Below, piece by piece: positions 17,787 through 27,098 of a DNA stretch of 64,000 nt (positions are counted from its first letter, which is position 1; the number at the start of each line of letters is the position of its first letter). The notes beneath the pieces are model-generated. The model was given only the letters and a program-made list of their open reading frames with translations, ran no database searches and was not told the origin of the DNA. A program made the translations under genes and the position numbers. The DNA lies in assembly GCA_020692325.1 (NCBI GenBank), contig JAIMKR010000007.1:1-64000 (forward strand). The letters are read 5' to 3'. This stretch comes from Desulfocurvus sp. (GTDB lineage: Bacteria; Desulfobacterota; Desulfovibrionia; Desulfovibrionales; Desulfovibrionaceae).

Positions 17787-18560
17787 ATGAAACGCACAAA
17801 CGCCCTGCCCCCCTGTTACGCAATCATCCCGGCAAGGTATGAATCCTCGCGGTTTCCGGGAAAACCGCTGGCGGAAATCCTGGGCGTGCCCATGTGCGTG
17901 CGCGTGCACCGTCGCGCCGCCCTGTGCGCCAGCTTCTCCAAGGTCGTTCTCGCCACGGACGACGCCCGCATCATGGATGCGGCCGCCAAGTGGGATGTCC
18001 CGGCCGTGATGACCGCGAGGAGCCATCAAAGCGGCACCGACCGCGTGCTCGAAGCCGCGCGGAAGCTTGGCGCGCCGGACGACGCCGTGGTGGTCAACGT
18101 GCAGGGCGACGAGCCCGCGCTGGACCCGGCCATGCTCGACGAGCTGCTGGCCCCCTTCGCGGGACCGGATGGCGCGGAGGTGCTCGCCGCCACCCTGGCC
18201 ACCCCCATGACCCGCGCCGAGGCCGAGAGCCCGGACCGCGTGAAGGTGGTGCTGGACGCGCGCGGCCGCGCGCTTTATTTCTCACGGGCGGGCATTCCCT
18301 TCCGACGCGACGAAAACGCGCGGGACGCCGCCGGGCCGTTGCTGCACCTGGGGCTGTACGCCTTCCGCATGTCCACGCTGCAACGCTTCGCCGCGCTGCC
18401 GCAAGGGGTGCTGGAGCGCACGGAGAGTCTGGAGCAGCTGCGCCTGCTGGAAAACGGCATTCCCATCCACGTGGCCGTGACCAGCCGCAAATGTCACGGC
18501 GTGGACCGCCCGGAAGACATCGCCCACATCGAAAAAATCCTGCGGGAGCAAGACATATGA
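17787..18560 (+). CDS. kdsB: 3-deoxy-manno-octulosonate cytidylyltransferase (CMP-Kdo synthetase)
   Basis: The 257-residue enzyme activates Kdo with CTP. Its nucleotide-binding N-terminus reads [17 protein letters not shown], and [14 protein letters not shown] and [17 protein letters not shown] follow the KdsB pattern. I start at the ATG at 17787, since earlier codons in this frame run antisense-like through waaA. The end overlaps carA as ATGA. It forms the donor for WaaA just upstream. Confidence 0.96.
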   Translation: MKRTNALPPCYAIIPARYESSRFPGKPLAEILGVPMCVRVHRRAALCASFSKVVLATDDARIMDAAAKWDVPAVMTARSHQSGTDRVLEAARKLGAPDDAVVVNVQGDEPALDPAMLDELLAPFAGPDGAEVLAATLATPMTRAEAESPDRVKVVLDARGRALYFSRAGIPFRRDENARDAAGPLLHLGLYAFRMSTLQRFAALPQGVLERTESLEQLRLLENGIPIHVAVTSRKCHGVDRPEDIAHIEKILREQDI

Positions 18561-19675
18561 AAGCTATTCTGGCCCTTGAGGACGGCACCTGGTTCGAGGG
18601 TTCCTCGTTCACCGGCCCCGGCGAAACCGGCGGCGAGGCCATCTTTAACACCGGCATGACCGGCTATCAGGAGATCCTCACCGACCCCTCCTACGTGGGG
18701 CAGATGGTCTGCATGACCTACCCGCTCATCGGCAACTACGGCGTCAACGCCGAGGACGTGGAGTCCCACAAGGTCGGCGTCGAGGCGCTCATCGTCAAGG
18801 AGTGCTGCAAGGTCCCCTCCAACTGGCGCGCCACCATGTCCCTGCCGGAATACCTGCAGAAGGCCGGCGTCATGGGCATCGAGGGCATAGACACCCGCGC
18901 GCTCACCCGCCACCTGCGCATCAACGGGGCCATGCGCGGTGTCATCTCCACCGAGGGATCGCCCAAATTCCTCGTCGAGAAGGCCAAGAGGCTGCCGAGC
19001 ATGGAGGGTCTGAACCTGGCCGACAGGGTGAGCGCCAAGCATCCCTACGTGTGGACCGGCACAGGCACCCGCGACGTGGACCTGCGCGACTTTTCCTGGT
19101 CGGGCAAGGGGCCCCGCGTGGTGGCCTATGATTTCGGCATCAAGTGGAACATCCTGCGCCAGCTCACGGCCCAGGGCTTCGACCTGCTGGTGGTGCCCTC
19201 GAACTTCACCCATGAGCAGGTGACGGAACTCGCCCCCGACGCCGTGTTCCTGTCCAACGGTCCCGGCGACCCGGCGGTGGTGAAAAACGCCATCGAGGCC
19301 ACGCGCGTCTTCGCCGACAAGTACCCCATGGCCGGCATCTGCCTGGGCCATCAGATCATGGGGCTGGCGCTGGGCGGCCGCACGTACAAGCTCAAGTTCG
19401 GCCACCACGGCTGCAACCATCCGGTCATGGACATGGAGACGGGCAAGATCGAGATCTCGTCCCAGAACCATGGTTTCTGCGTGGACGTGGACCATCTGCC
19501 CGAGCTGAAGGTGACCCACCGCAATCTCAACGATGACACGCTGGAGGGCTTCGCCCACCGCGACAAACCGCTCATCGCTATCCAGTTCCACCCCGAGGCC
19601 GCGCCGGGCCCCCACGACAGCGCGTACTTCTTCCGCCGCTTCCGCGACCTGGTGCGCCAGGCCACGGGCAAATAG
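18557..19675 (+). CDS. carA: Carbamoyl-phosphate synthase small (glutaminase) subunit
   Basis: The 372-residue protein starts [20 protein letters not shown] as CarA does. The class I glutamine amidotransferase triad is intact: Cys in [11 protein letters not shown], and His and Glu in [13 protein letters not shown]. It releases ammonia from glutamine for CarB, which makes carbamoyl phosphate for pyrimidines and arginine. carB is not in the window. The 4-base overlap with kdsB puts a nucleotide and amino-acid gene inside a Kdo operon. Confidence 0.96.
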   Translation: MKAILALEDGTWFEGSSFTGPGETGGEAIFNTGMTGYQEILTDPSYVGQMVCMTYPLIGNYGVNAEDVESHKVGVEALIVKECCKVPSNWRATMSLPEYLQKAGVMGIEGIDTRALTRHLRINGAMRGVISTEGSPKFLVEKAKRLPSMEGLNLADRVSAKHPYVWTGTGTRDVDLRDFSWSGKGPRVVAYDFGIKWNILRQLTAQGFDLLVVPSNFTHEQVTELAPDAVFLSNGPGDPAVVKNAIEATRVFADKYPMAGICLGHQIMGLALGGRTYKLKFGHHGCNHPVMDMETGKIEISSQNHGFCVDVDHLPELKVTHRNLNDDTLEGFAHRDKPLIAIQFHPEAAPGPHDSAYFFRRFRDLVRQATGK

Positions 19676-19711
19676 GACCACCGCGCATCGCGGGGTCCGG
19701 GAGGATAGACC

Positions 19712-20515
19712 ATGTCAGGCGAACTCACCAAGGCGCGTCAGCGACTCACCAGCATCAATGCGAGTCTCAAGATGGGCAAATACATGGCCGCCGCCCAGGC
19801 CCTCAACGACGCGCTGATCATCATGCTCTCCGCCTCGTTGCTCAAGAACGAACGAGAGGAGTTCACCCAGCTCATCGACACCACTGTGTACTCGCTGAAC
19901 AACAACAAGGAGCTGCGCAAGGTCTACCCGCTGGTGCTGCACTATGCGCCCGGCGAGGAGAAAAAGCTCCTCGGCGAACTCTTCGAAATGCGCAAGGTCC
20001 TGCAGGAGGACGTGAACGAGAACGCCCAGCGCGACCTGAACGCGCTGGAGGCCAAAAAACGCGAGGGCTTGGAACGCGGCCAGCTCCACCTGGACGGCAA
20101 GGAGTACGACGAGGCCCGGCAGGTGTTCGACAAGCTCTCCGGCGAATTCCCGGGCGACGCCGAACTCAAGGCCGACATCGCCGACCGCTACCACAAGGCC
20201 GGCCTCAACCAGGACGCCCTGGGGCATCTGACCCAGGCCATCAACGAGTCGCCGGAGTCGCTGTTCCTGTACAACCGCATCGGCATAGTGCTGCGCAAGA
20301 TGCAGGACTACGCCAGTGCCGAGAACTACTACCTGCGCGCCCTGGCCATGACCCAGAAGGACGAGTACCTGTACTTCAATTTGGGGCGGCTGTACTACGA
20401 CTGGCAGAAGTGGGACAAAGTGGCCGCCGCCGCGGAAAAGGCCGTGGCCATCAATCCCGACTTCGCCGAGGCCCGCAAGCTGCTCGCCTTCGCCAAAAAG
20501 AAGCTCGGCGCGTAA
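19712..20515 (+). CDS. Cytosolic tetratricopeptide-repeat protein
   Basis: The 267-residue product has no signal peptide or membrane segment. The N-terminal 120 residues are charged helices (NENAQRDLNALEAKKREGLE) and may form a coiled coil. From about 125 on come TPR units: GQLHLDGKEYDEARQVFDKL, YHKAGLNQDALGHLTQAI, LRKMQDYASAENYYLRAL and LYYDWQKWDKVAAAAEKA. TPRs bind partner proteins. It sits 36 bases after carA with a good GGGAGG site and 22 bases before the flavoprotein gene. The partner is unknown. Confidence 0.8.
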   Translation: MSGELTKARQRLTSINASLKMGKYMAAAQALNDALIIMLSASLLKNEREEFTQLIDTTVYSLNNNKELRKVYPLVLHYAPGEEKKLLGELFEMRKVLQEDVNENAQRDLNALEAKKREGLERGQLHLDGKEYDEARQVFDKLSGEFPGDAELKADIADRYHKAGLNQDALGHLTQAINESPESLFLYNRIGIVLRKMQDYASAENYYLRALAMTQKDEYLYFNLGRLYYDWQKWDKVAAAAEKAVAINPDFAEARKLLAFAKKKLGA

Positions 20516-20537
20516 CGCGCCACCGGGGAGGCCCGCC

Positions 20538-22001
20538 ATGTCCGCCTCCGCCTTTTCCACCTCCTCCATCGCCAGCGACGTGCTGGTGCTGGGCGCCGGG
20601 CTCGCCGGAATGCGTGCCGCCTGGGCCGCCAAACAAGCCGCACCGAGCGCGCGCGTTCTGTTCGTCAGTCCCCGCCGCCGGCCCTCCGGCTCCTCCTTCG
20701 CCAACCGCAACGACGCGTTGGGCGTGCAGGCTCCGGCCACCCCGGCCGAAGCCGACGCCTTCGTAGCCGAAGCGCTGCGTCTGGCCCCGCCGGGCGAAAT
20801 CGACGAAGCGCTCGTCCGCGCCTTGGCCGCCGACGCCCCGGCCCGCATCAGGGAGCTCGCCGGCCTCGGCATGCCGTTCCGCGCCGACGCGCCGGGCGTG
20901 CCGTTACGCTTCGCCGGCTGTTTCAGCGCCATGCCGCGCGCCGTCATCGTGGACGGTTTGTCGCGTCTGCACGCGGTCATCACAGCCCATTTGTCCAGCC
21001 TCGGGGTGGAAACGCTTTGCGGCTTCGAGGCGCTCGGCCTGCCGCGCGACGAATCGGGACGGGTGCTGGGCGCTCGGCTGGCGGCGATCCGGGGTGGGAA
21101 ACGGCTCGACGTGCGGGCCCGCGCGGTCGTCGCCGCCATGGGCGGGCCGGCCCCGCTGTTCGCCCGGCGCATGTGCGGCCCCGGAGGCTCCGGCCTGGGG
21201 TTCGGTCTGCTCGCCACGGCCGGGACGGCGCTCGTCAACACGCGTTTTCTGCAATTTTTCTGGCTGCGCGAGCCCGACCGCGCCTTCGTCAATCCCGGCT
21301 GCCTCGACTGGCCGCCCGACATGGCCGGTCTGGCCGCCGCGCGGCGTGCGCACTGCCCCGTTTCCTTCGGTCTGCCCGACGCGGAGCTGGATGCGCGCCT
21401 GTTGGCCCTGCGCGGGCCGGACGGCGTCGCGCGGCCCGAAGGCGGTCCGGCGCTGGCGCTGTACGCCCATGCGGGCAACGGCGGCGCGCGCATCAACGAA
21501 AACGGCCGCACCACCACGCCGGGGCTGTTCGCCTGTGGCGAGTGCGCGGGCGGGATGCACGGGGCCAACCGCCTGGGCGGGGCCATGACGCTTTCCTGCC
21601 TGGTCTTCGGCGCACGCGCGGGAGCGGCGGCGGCCAAGGAAGCGGAGACCGCGTCGCGCGAGACCGTGGCCACACCGGGGCGCACCCATTCCAGCGCTTT
21701 CCGCACCCCGTCGGCTCCGCCGAATCCACCGGATTCACAGACCGACCTTCCGGGCTCCCCTCCGGCCGGTTCTCCCGCCGGTCCCGCGCGCGACGACCAC
21801 AGCGCAACCTTCCTGCGCCGCCTGCGCCGGGGCATGGACAGACACGCCACGCCGGGCGGATCGCCGGATCCGGTCTTCAACGCCTGGCTGCGCGCCGTCG
21901 CGGAGCGAACCGGCGGAGGGAACGACTTCGGCGACGCCTCGGCCGCAGTCCAACGCCGCCGGCTGCTCGCGCGCTCGGCCCTGGCCGTGCTGGAAGGCTG
22001 A
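20538..22001 (+). CDS. FAD-dependent oxidoreductase of the fumarate reductase / L-aspartate oxidase superfamily
   Basis: The 487-residue flavoprotein begins with the dinucleotide-binding motif VLVLGAGLAGMRAA (about residues 15-28). GLFACGECAGGMHGANRLGG near residue 340 is the second FAD segment of the SdhA/FrdA/NadB group. The middle capping domain is shorter than in those enzymes, and a Pro/Ser-rich stretch of about 60 residues (near 390-430) separates the FAD part from a short helical tail. The substrate is unknown and no iron-sulfur or membrane partner adjoins it. It ends the plus-strand unit. NadB is possible but the capping domain argues against it. Confidence 0.75.
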   Translation: MSASAFSTSSIASDVLVLGAGLAGMRAAWAAKQAAPSARVLFVSPRRRPSGSSFANRNDALGVQAPATPAEADAFVAEALRLAPPGEIDEALVRALAADAPARIRELAGLGMPFRADAPGVPLRFAGCFSAMPRAVIVDGLSRLHAVITAHLSSLGVETLCGFEALGLPRDESGRVLGARLAAIRGGKRLDVRARAVVAAMGGPAPLFARRMCGPGGSGLGFGLLATAGTALVNTRFLQFFWLREPDRAFVNPGCLDWPPDMAGLAAARRAHCPVSFGLPDAELDARLLALRGPDGVARPEGGPALALYAHAGNGGARINENGRTTTPGLFACGECAGGMHGANRLGGAMTLSCLVFGARAGAAAAKEAETASRETVATPGRTHSSAFRTPSAPPNPPDSQTDLPGSPPAGSPAGPARDDHSATFLRRLRRGMDRHATPGGSPDPVFNAWLRAVAERTGGGNDFGDASAAVQRRRLLARSALAVLEG

Positions 22002-22105
22002 AGGCCCGCCATGTTTTCCAAGGTCCGCAACCGCACCTATGTCCACGCCCGTCCCACCATGAATATTCACGGCCGCGCGGGCGTATGGCGAAGGGGAATC
22101 CCGGC

Positions 22106-23296
22106 TCAGCCGAACTGCCGGCGGAAACGCCACAGGCTCAGTCCAAGCACCGGCGCGCCCAGGGCGCAGATGCCGAGCAGCTCACGCCACAACTCGCCGA
22201 GGCCCTGTCCCTTGAGCAGCACGCCGAAGCCGGCGTCGAGCATGTAGTGCATGGGCAGGCAGTCCATGAGCAGGCGCATCCACGAGGGCATGGCCTCGGG
22301 CGGGGTCCACGCGCCGGAGAGGAAAATCATGGGCGCGAACACCAGCACCGTGAGCATGCCCACCTGCGCCATGTTGCGGGCGATGGTGGCGATGAGCAAA
22401 CCGATGCCGGCGGTGAAGGCGATGTACAGGGCGCTCACCGCGAAGAACAGCGGCAGGCTGCCGCGCACGGGCACGTGGAACACGCCGATGATGACGCCGA
22501 ACACGCCAAAGGCCAGTCCGGCCAGAATCACGCTGCCCATGGCCAGAATCTTCGGGGCGAGTATCTGCACCGGGGACAGCGGCGAGACCATGAGCTGCTC
22601 CACGGTGCCGCGCTCCTTCTCGCGCGCCAGCGCCGCCGCGGGCAGCAGGATGGAGAGCAGCGTCATGTTGCTGATGATCTCGGCCAACGCCATGAACCAG
22701 GGGTCCTCCTGATTCTGGTTGTACCAGGCCCGCGTCTCGTCGATGATGAACGGCACCCCGTGGATCTTGTCCATGTCGAGCTCGGGCACGTTCAGCGCCC
22801 GCTCCAGGCCGTAGCGTCCCACGATCTCGCCGCCGTAGCTGGTGGCCAGACTGCCGATGGCCGAATTGGCCGTGTCCACCTGCATCTGCACGGAGGTCTG
22901 CCGGCCGCGCAGAATGTCCGCGCCAAAGCGCGGCGGAAAGTCCAGCACCACCATGAGCCGCCCCTGATCGAGCAGGCGCTGGCCCTCCTCCACCGTGGAC
23001 ACGGAGCCCTCGTTGCGGAAGTACGGCGCGCGGAAGCGGCCCGCCACCTCGCGCGAGGCCCAGGTCTTGTCCGAGTCGTGCACGGCCAGCCCGGCGTTGT
23101 TCAGCTGCCAGTTCACGCCCACGCCGGCCACGTAGATATCCAGGGTGAAGGCATAGGCCATGAACAACACGAGGATCGTGTCGCGAAAAAGCTGGATGTA
23201 CTCCTTCACCGTGAGAGCCCAGGCCCGCCGCAGCCACACGCGCAGCCGCGCCGCCCGGTCCGCGCCGAGGACGTTGCCGAGGGACGCCGCGCTCAT
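22106..23296 (-). CDS. ABC-2 type exporter permease (YbhR-like)
   Basis: The 396-residue protein has an ABC-2 permease layout: one N-terminal helix (LFRDTILVLFMAYAFTL), a large extracytoplasmic domain to about residue 200, then five helices ending in LGICALGAPVLGLSLW. EKERGTVEQLMVSPL is the conserved cytoplasmic coupling stretch. It pairs with the similar upstream permease (4-base overlap) to form a heterodimeric channel driven by the double ATPase. The E. coli relatives YbhSR export hydrophobic compounds such as some antibiotics. It is convergent with the flavoprotein gene. Confidence 0.88.
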   Translation of the reverse strand: MSAASLGNVLGADRAARLRVWLRRAWALTVKEYIQLFRDTILVLFMAYAFTLDIYVAGVGVNWQLNNAGLAVHDSDKTWASREVAGRFRAPYFRNEGSVSTVEEGQRLLDQGRLMVVLDFPPRFGADILRGRQTSVQMQVDTANSAIGSLATSYGGEIVGRYGLERALNVPELDMDKIHGVPFIIDETRAWYNQNQEDPWFMALAEIISNMTLLSILLPAAALAREKERGTVEQLMVSPLSPVQILAPKILAMGSVILAGLAFGVFGVIIGVFHVPVRGSLPLFFAVSALYIAFTAGIGLLIATIARNMAQVGMLTVLVFAPMIFLSGAWTPPEAMPSWMRLLMDCLPMHYMLDAGFGVLLKGQGLGELWRELLGICALGAPVLGLSLWRFRRQFG

Positions 23297-24447
23297 GCCG
23301 CGCCCCGCTTATGGAACATGGCGTAGCCCACGGCGAACAGCGCCGCGCCATAGCCGGCGAGCACCAGCATGTCGCCCCAGGCGTTGGCCCAGCCCAGCCC
23401 CTTCAGAAAGCACGACTCGATGATCCGGCCGTAGTACATGGACGGGAACACCGCCGCCACGACGCGCGCCGCCCAGTTCATGGAGGCCACCGGCGTGAGC
23501 AGGCCGGAATAAAGCATGGACGGCATGGCCGTCACCACGGCGGTGATGATCATGGCCGCCACCTGGCTGCCCACCAGGATGGAGATGAGCAGACCAATGC
23601 CCGTGGAACACAGCACGTAGAGCACGGTGGCGAAGAGATACGCCGTGACCGAGCCCTTGAACGGCGCGCCGAACAGGAAGCAGGCCATGCCCCACAGCAC
23701 CATGGCGTTGATGAAGGCGATGCAGAAGTACGGGTTCAGCTTGCCCACCAGGAACTCCGCCCGCGAGGCGTTGGAGGCGTAGATGTTGTAGATAGCGCCG
23801 GACTCCTTCTCGCGCACCACGCCGAGGGCCGTCAGAAACGGCGGGCACATGAGCAACAGCGCCATGATGAGCTTGCTGGCCACGCCCCAGGAGCTCTTGA
23901 GACCCTGGTTGTACAGGTAGCGCACCTCCAGGCGCACGGGATCGACGTAGGTCTGCGCGCGCGAGGGCGAAAGCCCCTTCACGCGGACCATGTAGCCGGC
24001 CAGCAGCTCGCGCGTCACCGCCGTGTTGATGGCCTCGACGTAGCCCTTGGTCACCTGCGTGCGGTAGGGGAAGGTGCCATCGAGCAGCGTCTGCACATGC
24101 GCGGGCCTGTCGCTGCTCAGCTCGCGTCCGAAGCCGTGGCCGATGACGATGACCGCGCGCACGGTGCCGCGCCCCAGCAGCTCCGCCGCCTGCGACTCGT
24201 CCGTCACATAGCCCTTGAAGTCGAAATAGCGCGAGTGGATGAAACGGTAGGCGTAGTCGCGGCTCTGCGGCGTGCGGTCCAGGTCGTGGATGGCCACGGG
24301 GATATTCTCCACGTCCAGCGAAAGCCCGTAGCCGAAGAGCAGCATGAGCAGCGCCGGCACCACGAAGGACAGGGCGAAGAAAAGCCGGTCGCGCAGGATC
24401 TCGCGCCATTCCTTCTGCGCCAGAGCCACGATGCGCGTCATGTTCAC
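23293..24447 (-). CDS. ABC-2 type exporter permease (YbhS-like)
   Basis: This 384-residue protein mirrors its neighbour: N-terminal helix (FALSFVVPALLMLLFGYGLS), large external domain, then five helices, with VVREKESGAIYNIYASN as the coupling helix. It starts at a GTG that overlaps the ATPase stop (GTGA); an ATG two codons on is also possible. Together with the next gene it forms the membrane part of a YbhGFSR-like exporter. The substrate is not evident. Confidence 0.88.
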   Translation of the reverse strand: MNMTRIVALAQKEWREILRDRLFFALSFVVPALLMLLFGYGLSLDVENIPVAIHDLDRTPQSRDYAYRFIHSRYFDFKGYVTDESQAAELLGRGTVRAVIVIGHGFGRELSSDRPAHVQTLLDGTFPYRTQVTKGYVEAINTAVTRELLAGYMVRVKGLSPSRAQTYVDPVRLEVRYLYNQGLKSSWGVASKLIMALLLMCPPFLTALGVVREKESGAIYNIYASNASRAEFLVGKLNPYFCIAFINAMVLWGMACFLFGAPFKGSVTAYLFATVLYVLCSTGIGLLISILVGSQVAAMIITAVVTAMPSMLYSGLLTPVASMNWAARVVAAVFPSMYYGRIIESCFLKGLGWANAWGDMLVLAGYGAALFAVGYAMFHKRGAA

Positions 24448-27098
24448 GCGGCCGCCCCCTTTGCCGACGCGGCGGCGCGATCGGCCGCCTCGAGGGCCAG
24501 CACCCGGTGCACGAACACATCCTCCATGGACAGCCGCGCCTCCACCACGGAGGTCATGGCGACGCCGGCGGCGGAGAGCGCCCCGGCCACCGCGCGGCCG
24601 CGCTCCGCCGCGTCACCCGGGCCGGCCTGCACATGCACGCTGCTCCCGTGCAGGGCGGCGTCGGCGTACCCGGCGGCGGAAAGCGCCACCACGGCCCGGT
24701 GCGGATCGTCCGCGCGCACCTCCAGCATGGGGCCGGCCTCGGCCAGCAGGGCGTCCTTCATGGCGGTCGGGGTGGCGTCGGCCACCACGCGGCCGGCGTA
24801 CATCAGGGCCAGATGGTCGCAGTACTCGGCCTCGCTCATGTAGTGGGTAGTGATGAGCACGGCCACGCCGGCCCGGCGGGACAAATGGCGCAGAATGTCC
24901 CAGAACAGCCGGCGGCCCAGCGGATCCACGCCGCTGGTTGGCTCGTCGAGGAACAGGATGCGCGGCCGATGCAAAAGCGCGCAGGAAAGCGCAAGGCGCT
25001 GGCTCAACCCCATGGGCAGGCTGCCGGCCTGGGCGTTCTCCCGGCCGGAAAGGCCGGAGAGCCGCACGGCCCAGGCCACGCGCTCAGCCGCCAGGGCGCG
25101 CGGCAGGCCATACACGCCGGCGTACAGACGCAGGTTCTCCAGCACCGTGAGATCGGAATACAGCGAGAACGCCTGCGACATGTAGCCGATGCGCTCCTTG
25201 ATGATCCGGCCGCCGCGCAGCATGTCCGCCCCGGCCACGCTGCCCGCGCCGCCGGTGGGCGGCAGAATGCCGGTGAGCATCTTGATGACCGTGGTCTTGC
25301 CCGCGCCATTGGCTCCGAGCAGACCAAAAATCTCCCCTGGCCGCACGGAAAAGCTCACGTGGTCCACCGCGCGGAACTTGCCGAAATCGCGCACGAGTTC
25401 GCGGGCGCTGATGGCCAGCCGCGAGGCGTCCGCCTCCGGTCCAGCCGCTTCGACGGGATTGGCGGCGTTGCGTTTGTTTCCGGCCGTGGCCGAGGCGGCG
25501 GGGGTGGCGGAATCGGCCATGGCCGCCGCATCGACGGGGCTGAATGACCCGAAAAAACTGGAACGACCGGCCGCGCCAGCCGTCTTGTCGGCCGCACCGG
25601 CGTCGTTCGTGGTGGCTGTTTCGGCCGGACGCTCCCACCCCCCCAAATCCACGATCTCGCCGGCGGATCGGCCACCCGGCCCCTCGCGCTTGTCCACGCG
25701 GCAGACGAACACGTCCTCCAGGTCCGGCTCCTCGCGGCCGGTGACAGTGAAATTCAGCCCGGCCGGACCGAGCAGCGCCCGCAGCTCGGCCTCGGCGGCG
25801 GCCCGCTCCGACGTGGAACCAGCCGCCGTCCCCATTGCGCCGACCTCCGCCGCATCGGCCCCGCTCATGATCGATGGGGATGGGGCGGGCGCGACGGGGC
25901 CCCGAGGCCTGGGCACGAACACGCGCACCTCGCGGCCCAGACCGCGCACCGAGGCGTAATGCGCGCCGAGCAGCTCCAAGGGATCAGGCCCATCGGGCGA
26001 GGCGAATGAAGGGGACGCGGAAGACGAACCGGCCGGAGTGGATGGCGCGGATGAGGGCGAGGAATCGAACGCCACGGGGGACGCCTCCCCCCCACGGATC
26101 GATGTGGAAGCGGCGGAGGGCGGCGGGGGCGCGGACGGCTCGGAGCAAGCGGCCCCGGACGGCTGTCCCCCGGGCCGAATGGCCACGGGGCGGATGGCCT
26201 CGGGGCGGATGCGCAGCACCACGCCGGGGGTGGCCGCCGTGACATCGCGCGCGGGGCCGATGGCCAGCGCCCGGCCCAGGTGCAGCAGGGCCACGCGGTC
26301 GAAACGGCTGGCCTCGTCCATGTATGCCGTGCTGATGATCGCGGTGACGCCGCCCTCGGCCAGAATCTCGTGCAGGATGGTCCAGAAGTCCCGCCGCGAC
26401 ACAGGGTCCACACCCGTTGTCGGCTCGTCGAGCAGAATGAGCCGGGGCTCGTGGATGAGCGTGCACACCAGCCCGAGCTTCTGCTTCATGCCGCCGGAAA
26501 GCTGCTTCATGGGCCGCGCGCGGAAGCGGTCCAGCCGCGTCATGGCCAACAAACGCTCCTTGCGCGCCTTGAGCACGTCCGCCGGGACAAGGCGCAGCTT
26601 GGCGAAAAAGTCGATGTTCTCCTCGATGGACAGATCGCCATAGAGGTTGCGGCCCAGCCCCTGCGGCATGAAGCCCAGGTGCGCCTTGGCCTCCTCCGCC
26701 CCGGCCTCGCTCGTCACCGGCCGGCCGAACACGCGCACCTCGCCGCCCTCGTAGGACAAAACGCCGGCGACGGCCTTGAGCAGACTGCTCTTGCCGGCCC
26801 CGTCCGGTCCGATGAGCCCGAACAGCTCGCCCCGGCGCACGGACAAGTCCAGCCCGCGAACGGCCTCCACCTTGCCATAGCGCTTGACGAACCCGACGGC
26901 CTCCACGGCGGGCGGCGCGGTGCCGGAAATTTCAGTGGGGGAGATGGTGGAGGGGGGAGCGGCCGGCGTCGCGGAGACAACCGCGGGGGCCGATGCGCCG
27001 TCAGCGTTCGCGAGGGCGGCCGGATCATTCCGGTCGTTATGGTTGGGCCGTCTGGGCCCCTCTCGCGGCGGCTCCGCTACCACTTGGGCCGCTTCCAC
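24444..27098 (-). CDS. Fused double ABC ATPase of a YbhF-type exporter
   Basis: The 884-residue protein carries two ATPase domains. The first (about 65-300) has Walker A GPDGAGKSS, signature LSGGMKQKLGL and Walker B LILLDEPTTGVDP. The second (about 560-790) has GANGAGKTTV, a degenerate signature LPMGLSQRLALS and ILFLDEPTSGVDP. Between them lies a linker of about 200 residues rich in Ala, Pro and Ser, partly built from 15-bp repeats. It powers the two ABC-2 permeases encoded next. The GTG start at 27098 overlaps the HlyD gene by 22 bases and lacks a clear ribosome site, so the exact N-terminus is uncertain. Confidence 0.9.
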   Translation of the reverse strand: MEAAQVVAEPPREGPRRPNHNDRNDPAALANADGASAPAVVSATPAAPPSTISPTEISGTAPPAVEAVGFVKRYGKVEAVRGLDLSVRRGELFGLIGPDGAGKSSLLKAVAGVLSYEGGEVRVFGRPVTSEAGAEEAKAHLGFMPQGLGRNLYGDLSIEENIDFFAKLRLVPADVLKARKERLLAMTRLDRFRARPMKQLSGGMKQKLGLVCTLIHEPRLILLDEPTTGVDPVSRRDFWTILHEILAEGGVTAIISTAYMDEASRFDRVALLHLGRALAIGPARDVTAATPGVVLRIRPEAIRPVAIRPGGQPSGAACSEPSAPPPPSAASTSIRGGEASPVAFDSSPSSAPSTPAGSSSASPSFASPDGPDPLELLGAHYASVRGLGREVRVFVPRPRGPVAPAPSPSIMSGADAAEVGAMGTAAGSTSERAAAEAELRALLGPAGLNFTVTGREEPDLEDVFVCRVDKREGPGGRSAGEIVDLGGWERPAETATTNDAGAADKTAGAAGRSSFFGSFSPVDAAAMADSATPAASATAGNKRNAANPVEAAGPEADASRLAISARELVRDFGKFRAVDHVSFSVRPGEIFGLLGANGAGKTTVIKMLTGILPPTGGAGSVAGADMLRGGRIIKERIGYMSQAFSLYSDLTVLENLRLYAGVYGLPRALAAERVAWAVRLSGLSGRENAQAGSLPMGLSQRLALSCALLHRPRILFLDEPTSGVDPLGRRLFWDILRHLSRRAGVAVLITTHYMSEAEYCDHLALMYAGRVVADATPTAMKDALLAEAGPMLEVRADDPHRAVVALSAAGYADAALHGSSVHVQAGPGDAAERGRAVAGALSAAGVAMTSVVEARLSMEDVFVHRVLALEAADRAAASAKGAAA
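26172..26216 (-). repeat. Three 15-bp tandem repeats inside the ATPase linker
   Basis: Three successive 15-bp units (GGGGCGGATGGCCTC type) encode the protein pattern RPEAI / RPVAI / RPGG. They start the low-complexity linker after the first ATPase domain and suggest that the linker grew by slippage. Confidence 0.7.
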
